Below, piece by piece: positions 1-7,036 of a stretch of 11,588 bases of DNA. The notes beneath the pieces were generated by a model. It saw only the letters and a list, made by a program, of their open reading frames with translations, ran no database searches and was not told the origin of the DNA. Made by a program: the position numbers and the translations under genes. Every line of letters starts with the position of its first letter. Within the stretch, counting starts at the first letter, position 1. Source of the DNA: JANNHK01 sp034408875 (GTDB lineage Bacteria > Actinomycetota > Acidimicrobiia > IMCC26256 > PALSA-610); assembly GCA_034408875.1 (NCBI GenBank), contig JAWXCJ010000108.1, forward strand, positions 1-11,588, written 5' to 3'.

Positions 1-9
1 CCAGTTCAC

Positions 10-23
10 CCCGCCGCGGCGGG
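10..23. repeat. 14-bp perfect GC palindrome
   Basis: CCCGCCGCGGCGGG reads the same on both strands. It could form a short stem or be a protein-binding site. No T-run follows on either strand, so it is not a canonical intrinsic terminator. It lies near the window edge and its context to the left is unknown. Confidence 0.5.
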
Positions 24-144
24 AATGACATCTGCCCCCCACAGATTCGGCTTCCATTTTCCGTCGATACATAGCGGAGGCTTCAACGCGCCGATCGTCG
101 GGCTCTCCACCGCGACGATTACAACCTCGCCCGCACCCTGCAAT

Positions 145-205
145 AACCGCAACGATGTCCAGGCGGCAACCGACCTGCATCACAACCGAAACGATGTCCA
201 GGCGG
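145..205. repeat. Pair of 22-bp direct repeats, 39 bp apart
   Basis: Copy 1 is 145-166 and copy 2 is 184-205. Both begin AACCG, differ only at the sixth base (C versus A), and share the 16-base core AACGATGTCCAGGCGG. They start 39 bp apart, separated by 17 bp. The second copy ends 21 nt before the ATG at 227, so both lie in the leader or promoter area of the hydrolase gene. Two readings fit: paired regulator sites, or the repeated transposase-binding ends seen in some actinobacterial insertion sequences, with the element body outside the window or lost. No transposase coding is visible here. Confidence 0.7.
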
Positions 206-226
206 GTAAGACGTAGGGTGGCCGAG

Positions 227-1687
227 ATGCCTCGCCGTGCCGTCGCACTCCTCGCCGTGTTTGCGGTGCTCGTTGCGTGCGGCGGCGACGACGACGATGA
301 CGCGGCCGACGGGCCCGCCCCGATCGAGGGTGCGCCCGAACTCATATGGGAGGAATGCGGCCGCGTCCAGTGCGCGGCGCTGACCGTCCCGCTCGACTAC
401 GACGATCGCGACGGTGAGACCATCGATTTGGAACTCGCGCGCCGCCCCGCCGACGGCGACGCCATCGCGACGCTCGTCACGAACCCGGGTGGTCCGGGCG
501 CCGCCGGCGTTCCCCTCGTCGATGCGGCCGAGGCGTACTTCTCGCCGGACGTGCTCGAACGGTTCGACATCGTGTCCTGGGACCCGCGCGGCGTCGGAAC
601 GAGCGCCGCAGTCGACTGCGTCGACGACCTCGACTTCTTCTACGCAGTCGACACCTCGCCCGATGACGAGGTCGAAGCCGACGCGGCCCTGGCCGCGGCC
701 AAGACGTTCGTCGAGGGGTGCACCGAACGAACCGGCGACCTGCTCCCGTACGTGTCGACGGCATCGACGGTGCAGGACCTCGACACGATCCGGGCCGCGC
801 TCGGCGAAGAACAGTTGACATACGTCGGGTTCTCGTACGGCGCCTACATCGGTGCGCTCTACGCGGATCGTTACCCGGAGAATGTCCGCGCGATGGTGCT
901 CGACGGTGCGGTCGACCCGGCGTTGTCGTTCGAGCAGCTCTCACTCGACCAGGCCAAGGGTTTCGACAGCGCGCTCGAAGCGTTTCTCGACGACTGCGCG
1001 AGCCGCGACTGCGACTTCGGCGGCGACGACCCGCGCGTGTCGTACAGGTTGCTAATGGAGGCGATCGACGCGGAGCCGTTGTACGCCGAAGTCGTGGGGG
1101 AGGACCGTGAACTCGGGCCGGGCGAGGCCGACCTCGGTGTCGCGTCGTTGCTGTACTCGGGCGAAGCGGGGTGGCCCTCGTTGGAACGGGCGCTGGTGGA
1201 AGCCGCCCAGGGCGACGGCACCCGCCTGCTCGCGAGCGCCGACCGGTACACGGGCCGCGAGCCCGACGGCGAGTACTCGAACCAGACCGAGGCCTTCTAC
1301 GCGATCGGTTGCATCGATGGGCCTGCGCCCCAGGGCGCCGCGTTCGCCGCGGTGGCCGAATCGGTCGCGCAGGAAGCACCGTTCTTCGGTCCCGCGACCG
1401 TGTGGCTCTCGTCGCCGTGCGCGGTGTGGCCCGTAGCCGCGGTCGGAACTCCGGCACCGGTGCGGGGGTCGGGGGCGCCGCCGATTGTCGTGTTGGGTAC
1501 GAGCAACGATCCGGCCACGCCACTGCGCTGGGCGGAAGCGGTTGCCGAACAGCTCGAGTCGGGTGTCCTCGTCGTGTTCGAGGGCGAAGGCCACACCGCG
1601 TACGTGCGCGGCAACGAGTGCATCGACGACGCGGTCGACACCTACCTGATCGAGCTCACCGCGCCCGAAGACGGCACGCGCTGCTGA
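227..1687 (+). CDS. Secreted lipoprotein alpha/beta hydrolase, TAP-type (tripeptidyl aminopeptidase-like)
   Basis: This 486-residue protein is predicted to be an exported serine peptidase-like hydrolase, removing short peptides from N-termini or cleaving small esters or amides outside the membrane. Residues 1-18 form a lipoprotein signal peptide with lipobox LVAC (lipidated Cys18), followed by an Asp-rich spacer typical of actinobacterial lipoproteins. The hydrolase fold shows NPGGPG (oxyanion region, about 86-91), WDPRGVGTS (about 118-126), and the nucleophile elbow GFSYG with Ser203. The C-terminal TAP domain carries NDPATP with the probable Asp428 and GEGHTAY with His456, so the triad looks complete. 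Several Cys residues suggest disulfides outside the cell. ATG 227 is chosen because AGGG lies 8 nt upstream and the signal peptide then begins properly; GTG 218 is an in-frame alternative. The gene ends 14 nt from the convergent kinase gene. The exact substrate cannot be read from sequence. Confidence 0.93.
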   Translation: MPRRAVALLAVFAVLVACGGDDDDDAADGPAPIEGAPELIWEECGRVQCAALTVPLDYDDRDGETIDLELARRPADGDAIATLVTNPGGPGAAGVPLVDAAEAYFSPDVLERFDIVSWDPRGVGTSAAVDCVDDLDFFYAVDTSPDDEVEADAALAAAKTFVEGCTERTGDLLPYVSTASTVQDLDTIRAALGEEQLTYVGFSYGAYIGALYADRYPENVRAMVLDGAVDPALSFEQLSLDQAKGFDSALEAFLDDCASRDCDFGGDDPRVSYRLLMEAIDAEPLYAEVVGEDRELGPGEADLGVASLLYSGEAGWPSLERALVEAAQGDGTRLLASADRYTGREPDGEYSNQTEAFYAIGCIDGPAPQGAAFAAVAESVAQEAPFFGPATVWLSSPCAVWPVAAVGTPAPVRGSGAPPIVVLGTSNDPATPLRWAEAVAEQLESGVLVVFEGEGHTAYVRGNECIDDAVDTYLIELTAPEDGTRC

Positions 1688-1701
1688 CATGTCGCGGCGG
1701 G

Positions 1702-2613
1702 CTATCCGAGCACGCCTGCGGTATCGCGTGGTGAGACGAAGGAACCCACGCGCGGCCAGCTCATTTCCTTCGCGATCGTGTTGAGTCGGTCGGCGAACTC
1801 GGCGGCCGAGTCGGGGCGCGCGGCGGGATCCTTGGCGAGCGCGTCGGCGATCACGGCGAACAGGGGTGCAGGGATGGCGTCGTTGGCGCGCGCCGGGTCG
1901 CTGAGGATCCGCAGCGCGACGGACGCGGTCGATTCGGACTCGGCGCGGGCGAACGGTGCCCGCCCGGCGATGAGTTCGTACATCGTCGACGCGAGACCGT
2001 AGACGTCGGCGGCGACCGAACTATCGGCGCCTTCGAGGAGTTCGGGCGCCACGTGCAGGCTCGAGAAGTTCAGGACGCTGCCGTCTTCGTTCTGCATGCG
2101 GGTCTTGAACCGCGCCAGCCCGAAGTCACCCAAGGCCGGTTGCCCGTTGGTGCGCACGAGCACGTTGCGTGGGGTGACGTCGTTGTGCGTCATCCCGATG
2201 TGATGTGCGCTCTCGAGCGCCCCGGCGATCTTCACCCCGATACCGGTGGCGAGCACCGGGTTCATGGGACCGTTCGTCGCGGCCCGATCGGCCAGCGAAT
2301 ACCGGCACAGTTCGAGGCACACGGCGAGCCGGTTGTCGTCGGTGCGCATCGATGTGTACACGGCGACGACGTTGGGGTGACCGGTCAACTGGCCGAGGCT
2401 GCGCGTGTCTCGCATGAACTCGTCGACGCTTGCCGCGCTGAGGTCGCGGGAACGTGACACCTTCAGCGCGACGTCCTTGCCCGAAGGTATGTGCCGGGCC
2501 CTGTACACGATGCTCGTGCGGCCTTGGCCGATCGCGACCAGGTCGGTGAAGTGCTGAACATCGATGCCGACATTGGGCCGCGACGACTTCCGGCGCGATT
2601 TCGAACTCGGCAT
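1702..2613 (-). CDS. Soluble Ser/Thr protein kinase with atypical catalytic loop
   Basis: This is a 303-residue Hanks-type kinase domain without a membrane segment or sensor domain, so it should act in the cytosol. Visible motifs in order: glycine-rich loop GQGRTSIVY (29-37, third Gly replaced by Ser), ATP-binding Lys51 in VALKV, catalytic loop HNDVTPRN (143-150, catalytic Asp145, Asn150), DFG at 163-165, and APE at 189-191. Three unusual points stand out. The Arg of HRD is Asn144 (non-RD). The Lys two residues after the catalytic Asp is Thr147. The alpha-C Glu position appears to be Asp69. It may be constitutively active, weakly active or altered in mechanism. The basic N-terminus (residues 4-12) and the short tail after about 285 have no known domain. 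It starts 45 nt after the transglutaminase-like gene on the same strand and is probably the last gene of that operon. The ribosome binding site is weak (GAAGATCGG). Convergent with the hydrolase gene. Confidence 0.92.
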   Translation of the reverse strand: MPSSKSRRKSSRPNVGIDVQHFTDLVAIGQGRTSIVYRARHIPSGKDVALKVSRSRDLSAASVDEFMRDTRSLGQLTGHPNVVAVYTSMRTDDNRLAVCLELCRYSLADRAATNGPMNPVLATGIGVKIAGALESAHHIGMTHNDVTPRNVLVRTNGQPALGDFGLARFKTRMQNEDGSVLNFSSLHVAPELLEGADSSVAADVYGLASTMYELIAGRAPFARAESESTASVALRILSDPARANDAIPAPLFAVIADALAKDPAARPDSAAEFADRLNTIAKEMSWPRVGSFVSPRDTAGVLG

Positions 2614-2658
2614 GCACCGATCTTCGCACGCGTGAACGGATGCGACGGGTATCTCCGG

Positions 2659-4914
2659 CTACGACGCGAGCGTGAAGGGGCGGCGAACGCGGACGAGGCC
2701 TCTCAACCGTTCGAGTCGGCCTCGGGTCTTACGCAGCGTCGTCCGGAACGCGTGGACCCGCGACCACGCTTCGGCGGCATCGGCATCGGTCGTCGCGACT
2801 CCGGGAGCGAAGACGACGATCTCGGCCGACTGCCCGATCGCGGCGGTGTAGCTCGCGGCACGGGGGCCGAAGCGAACACGCGCCGCATCGGCGGTTTCCG
2901 ACGCGGTGAGCGGTGCGAGCGCCGGAACCGCCGCCTCTGATAGCAACTCGAGGGTCTCGTGCCATGCGCCGAGGACCCGTTCCGACGGTTTCCCGGAACG
3001 TCGGCGGCGGCGCCGACGTGCGCGCCGGATCCGATACGACACCGGGAACACCAACGCGAGGACGATGACGACCCCCGCGGAGATTCCCAGCGCGAGCGCC
3101 ACGGGGGCCTTGTCGGCGATCTTCGGTGCCACCCGCTCCTCGGCCGCGACACGGACGCGGTCGGGGTTCTCGGCGACTTCGTTGCTCGGGAGGGTCGTCG
3201 TCGTGTCGACGGCCGCGGCGCCGACGGTGGTCGGTGTGGTCGCGTTGTCGGCATCGGGAGTGGGGTCGGCGACAATCCATCCGTCGGCCGTCGCGATCTC
3301 GGTCCAGGTCCACGCCTGCGCGCGCGTGACCTCGTGGTGACCCGCGCCGATGGGTGCTGCCGACGAACTGTCGACAACGCGGAAACCCGTGACGACGCGG
3401 GCCGGAACGCCGACTTGTCGGGCGACCAGTGCGAACAGGGTCGCGTACTGCTCGGGTGTCCCTGACTGCTTGGCCACGATCGTGGACAGAACGTCGGCGA
3501 GCGCGGTGCCGGCACCGACTTGTGCACTCGTCGCCTCGCCCGGTGCGGCTGCCGACGCAGTGGCGTCGCCCGCCGGGCCGTCGGTGCGACTATACGTGTG
3601 GAGTTTGGCTGTCAGCGCGACAAGGAAGCCGACCGGGTCCGCGCTCGCCGCGGGTGTGAGCTCACCGCCGAGCGTGTCGATGGCGGCCCGCAACTGGTTC
3701 GCGCCGGCAACCGGCGGCAGGCCGTCTCGCGCGTTGTCGGAGAAGCCCGCCGGTGTCGGCGTCACCGAGAACGTGTGCGTCGCCAGCGTTTCGGCCGGCA
3801 GAGTGGACGTCACCGAGTAGCGGGTCCCCGCCGCCAGCGGTGTGTCGGGCATCACCATGCCCGTCGCCTCGTCGAACCGGACGCCCACGTCGCTGACGCG
3901 CCGCACCGTCGGCAAATACGGCATCCAGGGAAGCCCGCCGAGATCGTGGATCTCGTATTCCTGGGTCACCGACTCCTCGCCGGGGCGGGCAACGTCTCCG
4001 GGGATGCGGCCCCCGGTCGGGGAGAACGTGCGGAAGAACCGCCACGTGTCACCGTCGAACGAGTCCAGTTCGGCGATCGCGAAGTATCCGGGCGTTGGGC
4101 CATCGGTTTCGACGCTGAACATGACGTCGGTCGCGTCTTCGTGCTCGGCGCGCATGTCGGCGATGACTCCGACCGGCGCGAGCGTCGTCGCCTCGTCGAG
4201 GGTCGGGTTCCGAACGGGCCCGCGTGCCTCGTCGTCGAACATCGGCAGCGCGGGCGCGCACGCCGCGGCGCCGACGACGAGCACGAGTCCGACGATACCG
4301 ATCGCAAAGCGACTCCGCTGGATGTGTTGGCCGTCGTCTGACGCGCCTTCGCTGTCGACGGCCCACCGGCGAGCGAGGGCGAAGGCGCCGCCGAGGCCGA
4401 CCAGCGCGAGGGCAGCACCCGCTGCGGTCCCCGGTGCGTCGACCGTCATCGCGAACGCGCCGGCGAACGATGCAACCCACACGACGACGGGGAAGCCGAT
4501 GCCGCGTCCGCGAGCGATGGACTCGCCGGTGAGTGCGCCGGTGACCCAGCACGCGGCGACGGGCAGCACGACGAGCCACGCGGGCTGCGAGAAGGGAAGG
4601 GTGGAGGAGAGCAGGCGGGCCGGGCCGCGGGTCAGGCCGCGCGCCACGAGGTCGAGTCCGGTGGGTGAGTGCACCACGGCCAGCAGCGCGTACCCGAAGA
4701 AGACGGCGAGGCTGACGACGGGGGACCACGCGGCGACGCGGGGCACGACGTAGGTCATGACGAGCGGAAGTGCGAACGCGATCGTGGTCGCCGCGACGAG
4801 GTGCGGGAGGAGCAGCGACTGCTCGAACGCGCGGAGCCAGGGTGTCGTCGCGACGATCGCCGCCGCGAGTGCGATCAGCAACGCGATCCAGTCGGCGAGG
4901 GTGCGCCGCCTCAT
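2659..4914 (-). CDS. TgpA-like membrane protein (DUF3488/transglutaminase fold), catalytic residues apparently lost
   Basis: This 751-residue membrane protein has about seven N-terminal helices (roughly 7-26, 38-57, 65-83, 112-130, 141-159, 163-181, 204-223). A large extracytoplasmic region (about 225-600) follows, then one more helix (606-626), an Arg-rich stop-transfer (629-639) and a cytoplasmic tail to 751 like the DUF4129 part of the family. The TgpA-type signature SFDGDTW is at 285-291. The transglutaminase-like core is recognisable at 484-552: GTPEQYATLFALVARQVG, PARVVTGF, then DGWIVADPTP. In active members the third residue of the first motif is the catalytic Cys; here it is Pro487. 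The HAW motif is replaced by QAWTW (533-537), while Asp550 is kept. A non-catalytic, scaffolding or ligand-binding role is therefore likely (inference). The start ATG at 4914 overlaps the DUF58 stop (ATGA) and has GAGG 7 nt upstream. In other bacteria this family is encoded beside MoxR and DUF58 genes, as here. Confidence 0.9.
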   Translation of the reverse strand: MRRRTLADWIALLIALAAAIVATTPWLRAFEQSLLLPHLVAATTIAFALPLVMTYVVPRVAAWSPVVSLAVFFGYALLAVVHSPTGLDLVARGLTRGPARLLSSTLPFSQPAWLVVLPVAACWVTGALTGESIARGRGIGFPVVVWVASFAGAFAMTVDAPGTAAGAALALVGLGGAFALARRWAVDSEGASDDGQHIQRSRFAIGIVGLVLVVGAAACAPALPMFDDEARGPVRNPTLDEATTLAPVGVIADMRAEHEDATDVMFSVETDGPTPGYFAIAELDSFDGDTWRFFRTFSPTGGRIPGDVARPGEESVTQEYEIHDLGGLPWMPYLPTVRRVSDVGVRFDEATGMVMPDTPLAAGTRYSVTSTLPAETLATHTFSVTPTPAGFSDNARDGLPPVAGANQLRAAIDTLGGELTPAASADPVGFLVALTAKLHTYSRTDGPAGDATASAAAPGEATSAQVGAGTALADVLSTIVAKQSGTPEQYATLFALVARQVGVPARVVTGFRVVDSSSAAPIGAGHHEVTRAQAWTWTEIATADGWIVADPTPDADNATTPTTVGAAAVDTTTTLPSNEVAENPDRVRVAAEERVAPKIADKAPVALALGISAGVVIVLALVFPVSYRIRRARRRRRRRSGKPSERVLGAWHETLELLSEAAVPALAPLTASETADAARVRFGPRAASYTAAIGQSAEIVVFAPGVATTDADAAEAWSRVHAFRTTLRKTRGRLERLRGLVRVRRPFTLAS

Positions 4915-6074
4915 CGACCGGCCTCGAGATTCCACGCGTTCGCGAACGCGTCGGCCGAGGTCGCGTTGATGACGCGCACTCCCGGGAATTCGGCGTGGGG
5001 GACGGGCGTGTCGGTGAGCGATACGACGACGATGCGTTCGAAACGTCGGCGCAGGGCCGCGGCGTTGGCGAGGTCGGCTCGGTCGACGGCACCGGTGACC
5101 ACGACCAGCGCAGTGCCGCCCCGATCGGTACGCAGGCGCAGCAGTTCGGCCCCGAGCGTTCCCGTCTCCACGGGCTCGACACCGGTGAGGAAGTCGACGA
5201 TTGCCCGCTGGTCGTGGTCGCGGGGCCCGCCGATCTGCCGGCCCGCGGTCGCACCCGAGTTGGGTGGAGGAGCCGTGACGCGGAGCTGCACCGGCGACTT
5301 GCCCCGGGCCGCGCAACTGACAACCGACGCGGCCACGTCGACCGCGTTCTCGAAGGTTTCCTCCGAGTACGACTCGGGCCGCAGGTCCAAGAGGACGACC
5401 GTGTACGGCTGCGACGTGTCGACGTTGTGGCGCACCATGAGCTTTCCGGTGCGTGCGGTCGACTTCCAATGGATCATGCGGATCTCGTCGCCCGCGACGT
5501 ACTCGCGCAGACGGTGAAACGTGATGCTGCCCTGCGGCGACGTGTCCGACGTCGGGCCTTCCAGGTGACGCGTCGGTCCTGACGGCAAGGAACGCAGCGG
5601 GAGGATGCGCGGGTACACCCAGATCTGGTCGGTGCCGCCGTGCCGCTGCGTGAAGCGCACCAACTCGAACGGGTCCGAGCGGGAGACTTCGAGCGGGCCG
5701 ATGTCGAAGACGCCGCGTTGCGATGTCGGGAGCCGGTATGTTCGCATCCCCGTCTGCCCGCGCTCGAGTTTCGGAAGCACGGTGCGGACCCGCAGGTCGC
5801 CGAACGGCTGCATCGCGATTGTCCGCGCCGCGCTCGACCGGCCCGTGTTCGTCAGCTCCAAGAACGCGATCGCGGGGAGCCCCTTCGCGACGCGCGGCGG
5901 TTGGATTTCGCGCCGGATGCGCACGTGCGGTCGGCGGGCCGCGTACGCCAGCGCCAAACCGTCCGCGACGAGAAGACCTACGCCGAGGAGCGTGAGCGCA
6001 GGCCAGGTCAGCGCGACTCCCACCGCGCTGGCGAGCACACCGAGGACTGCCGCCCCGATACCGAGCCGTGTCAA
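4911..6074 (-). CDS. DUF58 domain protein, membrane-anchored, TTG start
   Basis: This 387-residue protein has two closely spaced N-terminal hydrophobic segments (about 4-23 and 25-44), then an extended beta-rich region. The DUF58 signature is at 192-212: YVAGDEIRMIHWKSTARTGK, matching the family pattern Y-x2-GD-x2-R-x-I-x-WK-x2-AR. The C-terminal half resembles a von Willebrand A-like fold, with VVLLDLRPES at 226-235 as the likely metal-site region. DUF58 proteins are encoded next to MoxR ATPases and are thought to work with them in assembling or activating envelope complexes; the molecular role is not settled. The only start that fits is TTG at 6074, whose last two bases overlap the MoxR stop (TTGA). 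No clear Shine-Dalgarno precedes it, so translation probably depends on ribosomes finishing the MoxR gene. Its own stop overlaps the next start (ATGA). Confidence 0.92.
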   Translation of the reverse strand: MTRLGIGAAVLGVLASAVGVALTWPALTLLGVGLLVADGLALAYAARRPHVRIRREIQPPRVAKGLPAIAFLELTNTGRSSAARTIAMQPFGDLRVRTVLPKLERGQTGMRTYRLPTSQRGVFDIGPLEVSRSDPFELVRFTQRHGGTDQIWVYPRILPLRSLPSGPTRHLEGPTSDTSPQGSITFHRLREYVAGDEIRMIHWKSTARTGKLMVRHNVDTSQPYTVVLLDLRPESYSEETFENAVDVAASVVSCAARGKSPVQLRVTAPPPNSGATAGRQIGGPRDHDQRAIVDFLTGVEPVETGTLGAELLRLRTDRGGTALVVVTGAVDRADLANAAALRRRFERIVVVSLTDTPVPHAEFPGVRVINATSADAFANAWNLEAGR

Positions 6075-7036
6075 CGGCTGACCGCGCGGGGAACGGGGAC
6101 CGACTGGAGCGCTCGTGCGATGACGTCGCCCGTCGTGCGACCCTGGAGTTCGGCCTCTGGGTGCAAGAGCATGCGGTGACCGAAGACGAGCGGCGCCATT
6201 TCCTTGACGTCGTCGGGCGAAACGAACGGCCGGCCGTGGGTCGCGGCGGCGGCGCGTGCGGCGCGCACGAGTGCGAGGCTCCCGCGCGGCGAGATGCCGA
6301 GTCGCACTTCGGACGCGGCCCGCGTGTGCGCCGCGAGGGCCACGATGTACTGCTCGAGCGCGGGCGCGACCTCGATGGTCTTCACCTGACCGAGCATCTT
6401 CTCGAGCTGGAACCCGTCGAGCACCGGCGCGAGGCCCCCGACGGTCGCACCGTCGCGTTGCGTGCGGAGCACGAGGACCTCGGCCTCCGGGTCGAGCGGC
6501 CCGATAGAGATGCGCATCAGGAACCGGTCGAGCTGCGCCTCCGGCAGGGCGTAGGTGCCCTCCATGTCGATCGGGTTCTGCGTCGCGATGACCATGAACG
6601 GCGTCGGAACGCGGTACTCCATCACGTCGGTCGTGACGGTGTGCTCCTCCATGACCTCGAGCAACGCCGACTGGGTCTTGGGCGACGCCCGGTTGATCTC
6701 GTCGGCGAGCACGATGTTGGCGAAGATCGGACCCTGGCGGAACTCGAACTCCGACTCTCGCTGGTTGTACACCCACACGCCCGTCACGTCCGACGGCAGG
6801 AGATCGGGTGTGAACTGGATGCGCTTCCACTCGAGGTCGATCGACGCGGCCAATGCGCGCGCCAGCGACGTCTTCCCCGTCCCGGGCACGTCTTCGATGA
6901 GCAGGTGTCCACCCGCGAGCAGGCACACCAGGACGTGACGGATCACGTCGTCCTTCCCTTGGATGACGCGCGCGATGTTCGCGGTGAGGCGGGCGCAGTC
7001 CTGCGCGAGCTCGGCGTTCTGTGCGTACTCAGTCAC
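6071..7036 (-). CDS. MoxR-family AAA+ ATPase
   Basis: This 321-residue AAA+ ATPase of the MoxR group is predicted to be a cytosolic chaperone-like motor acting on partner proteins, most likely the DUF58 protein encoded next to it. Motifs: Walker A EDVPGTGKTS (48-57, Lys55), Walker B IVLADE (108-113) followed by INRASPKTQSALLEVMEE, sensor 1 ATQNP (151-155), the LDRFLMR motif (169-175) with likely arginine finger, and sensor 2 GISPRG (247-252). The length is normal for the family (about 310-340). The start is GTG at 7036, with GAGG 7 nt upstream (7044-7047) inside the end of the FN3 gene, and the FN3 stop overlaps it (GTGA). No key residue is missing, so ATPase activity is expected, in contrast to the altered residues in the downstream transglutaminase-like and kinase proteins. 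Confidence 0.96.
   Translation of the reverse strand: MTEYAQNAELAQDCARLTANIARVIQGKDDVIRHVLVCLLAGGHLLIEDVPGTGKTSLARALAASIDLEWKRIQFTPDLLPSDVTGVWVYNQRESEFEFRQGPIFANIVLADEINRASPKTQSALLEVMEEHTVTTDVMEYRVPTPFMVIATQNPIDMEGTYALPEAQLDRFLMRISIGPLDPEAEVLVLRTQRDGATVGGLAPVLDGFQLEKMLGQVKTIEVAPALEQYIVALAAHTRAASEVRLGISPRGSLALVRAARAAAATHGRPFVSPDDVKEMAPLVFGHRMLLHPEAELQGRTTGDVIARALQSVPVPRAVSR

Larger units (their letters stand above)
1..226. other. Non-coding leader upstream of the TAP-like hydrolase gene
   Basis: No credible gene is seen in this stretch; the short open frames here have no ribosome binding site or recognisable protein. It contains a 14-bp perfect palindrome (10-23), a weak 7-bp inverted repeat (94-100 with 113-119, 12-nt loop) and two 22-bp direct repeats that differ at one base (145-166 and 184-205). 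An AGGG at 215-218 serves as ribosome binding site for the ATG at 227. I see no convincing -35/-10 pair; a GATACAT near 66-72 is only weakly -10-like. The repeats could be operators for the hydrolase gene or the end of a decayed insertion sequence. Confidence 0.6.

Noticed and set aside
94..119. 7-bp inverted repeat ATCGTCG/CGACGAT as a terminator or operator
   Set aside because: A short stem with a 12-nt loop and no T-run; such repeats are common by chance in DNA this rich in CGA-type words.
145..205. Direct repeats as a CRISPR array
   Set aside because: There are only two copies, the spacer is 17 bp, and no cas gene is seen.
477..1523. Minus-strand open frame (348 codons) opposite the TAP-like hydrolase
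   Set aside because: Its composition is almost entirely Arg, Pro, Thr and Ala, and the opposite strand holds a complete hydrolase with an intact triad.
1685..1740. Intrinsic terminator between the convergent hydrolase and kinase genes
   Set aside because: The gap is 14 nt and contains no stem followed by a T-run on either strand.
4915..5469. Upstream extension of the transglutaminase-like frame beyond ATG 4914
   Set aside because: The added 185 codons are Arg-rich, lie entirely inside the DUF58 gene in another frame, and would replace a clean N-terminal membrane helix start that has a GAGG site and an ATGA overlap.
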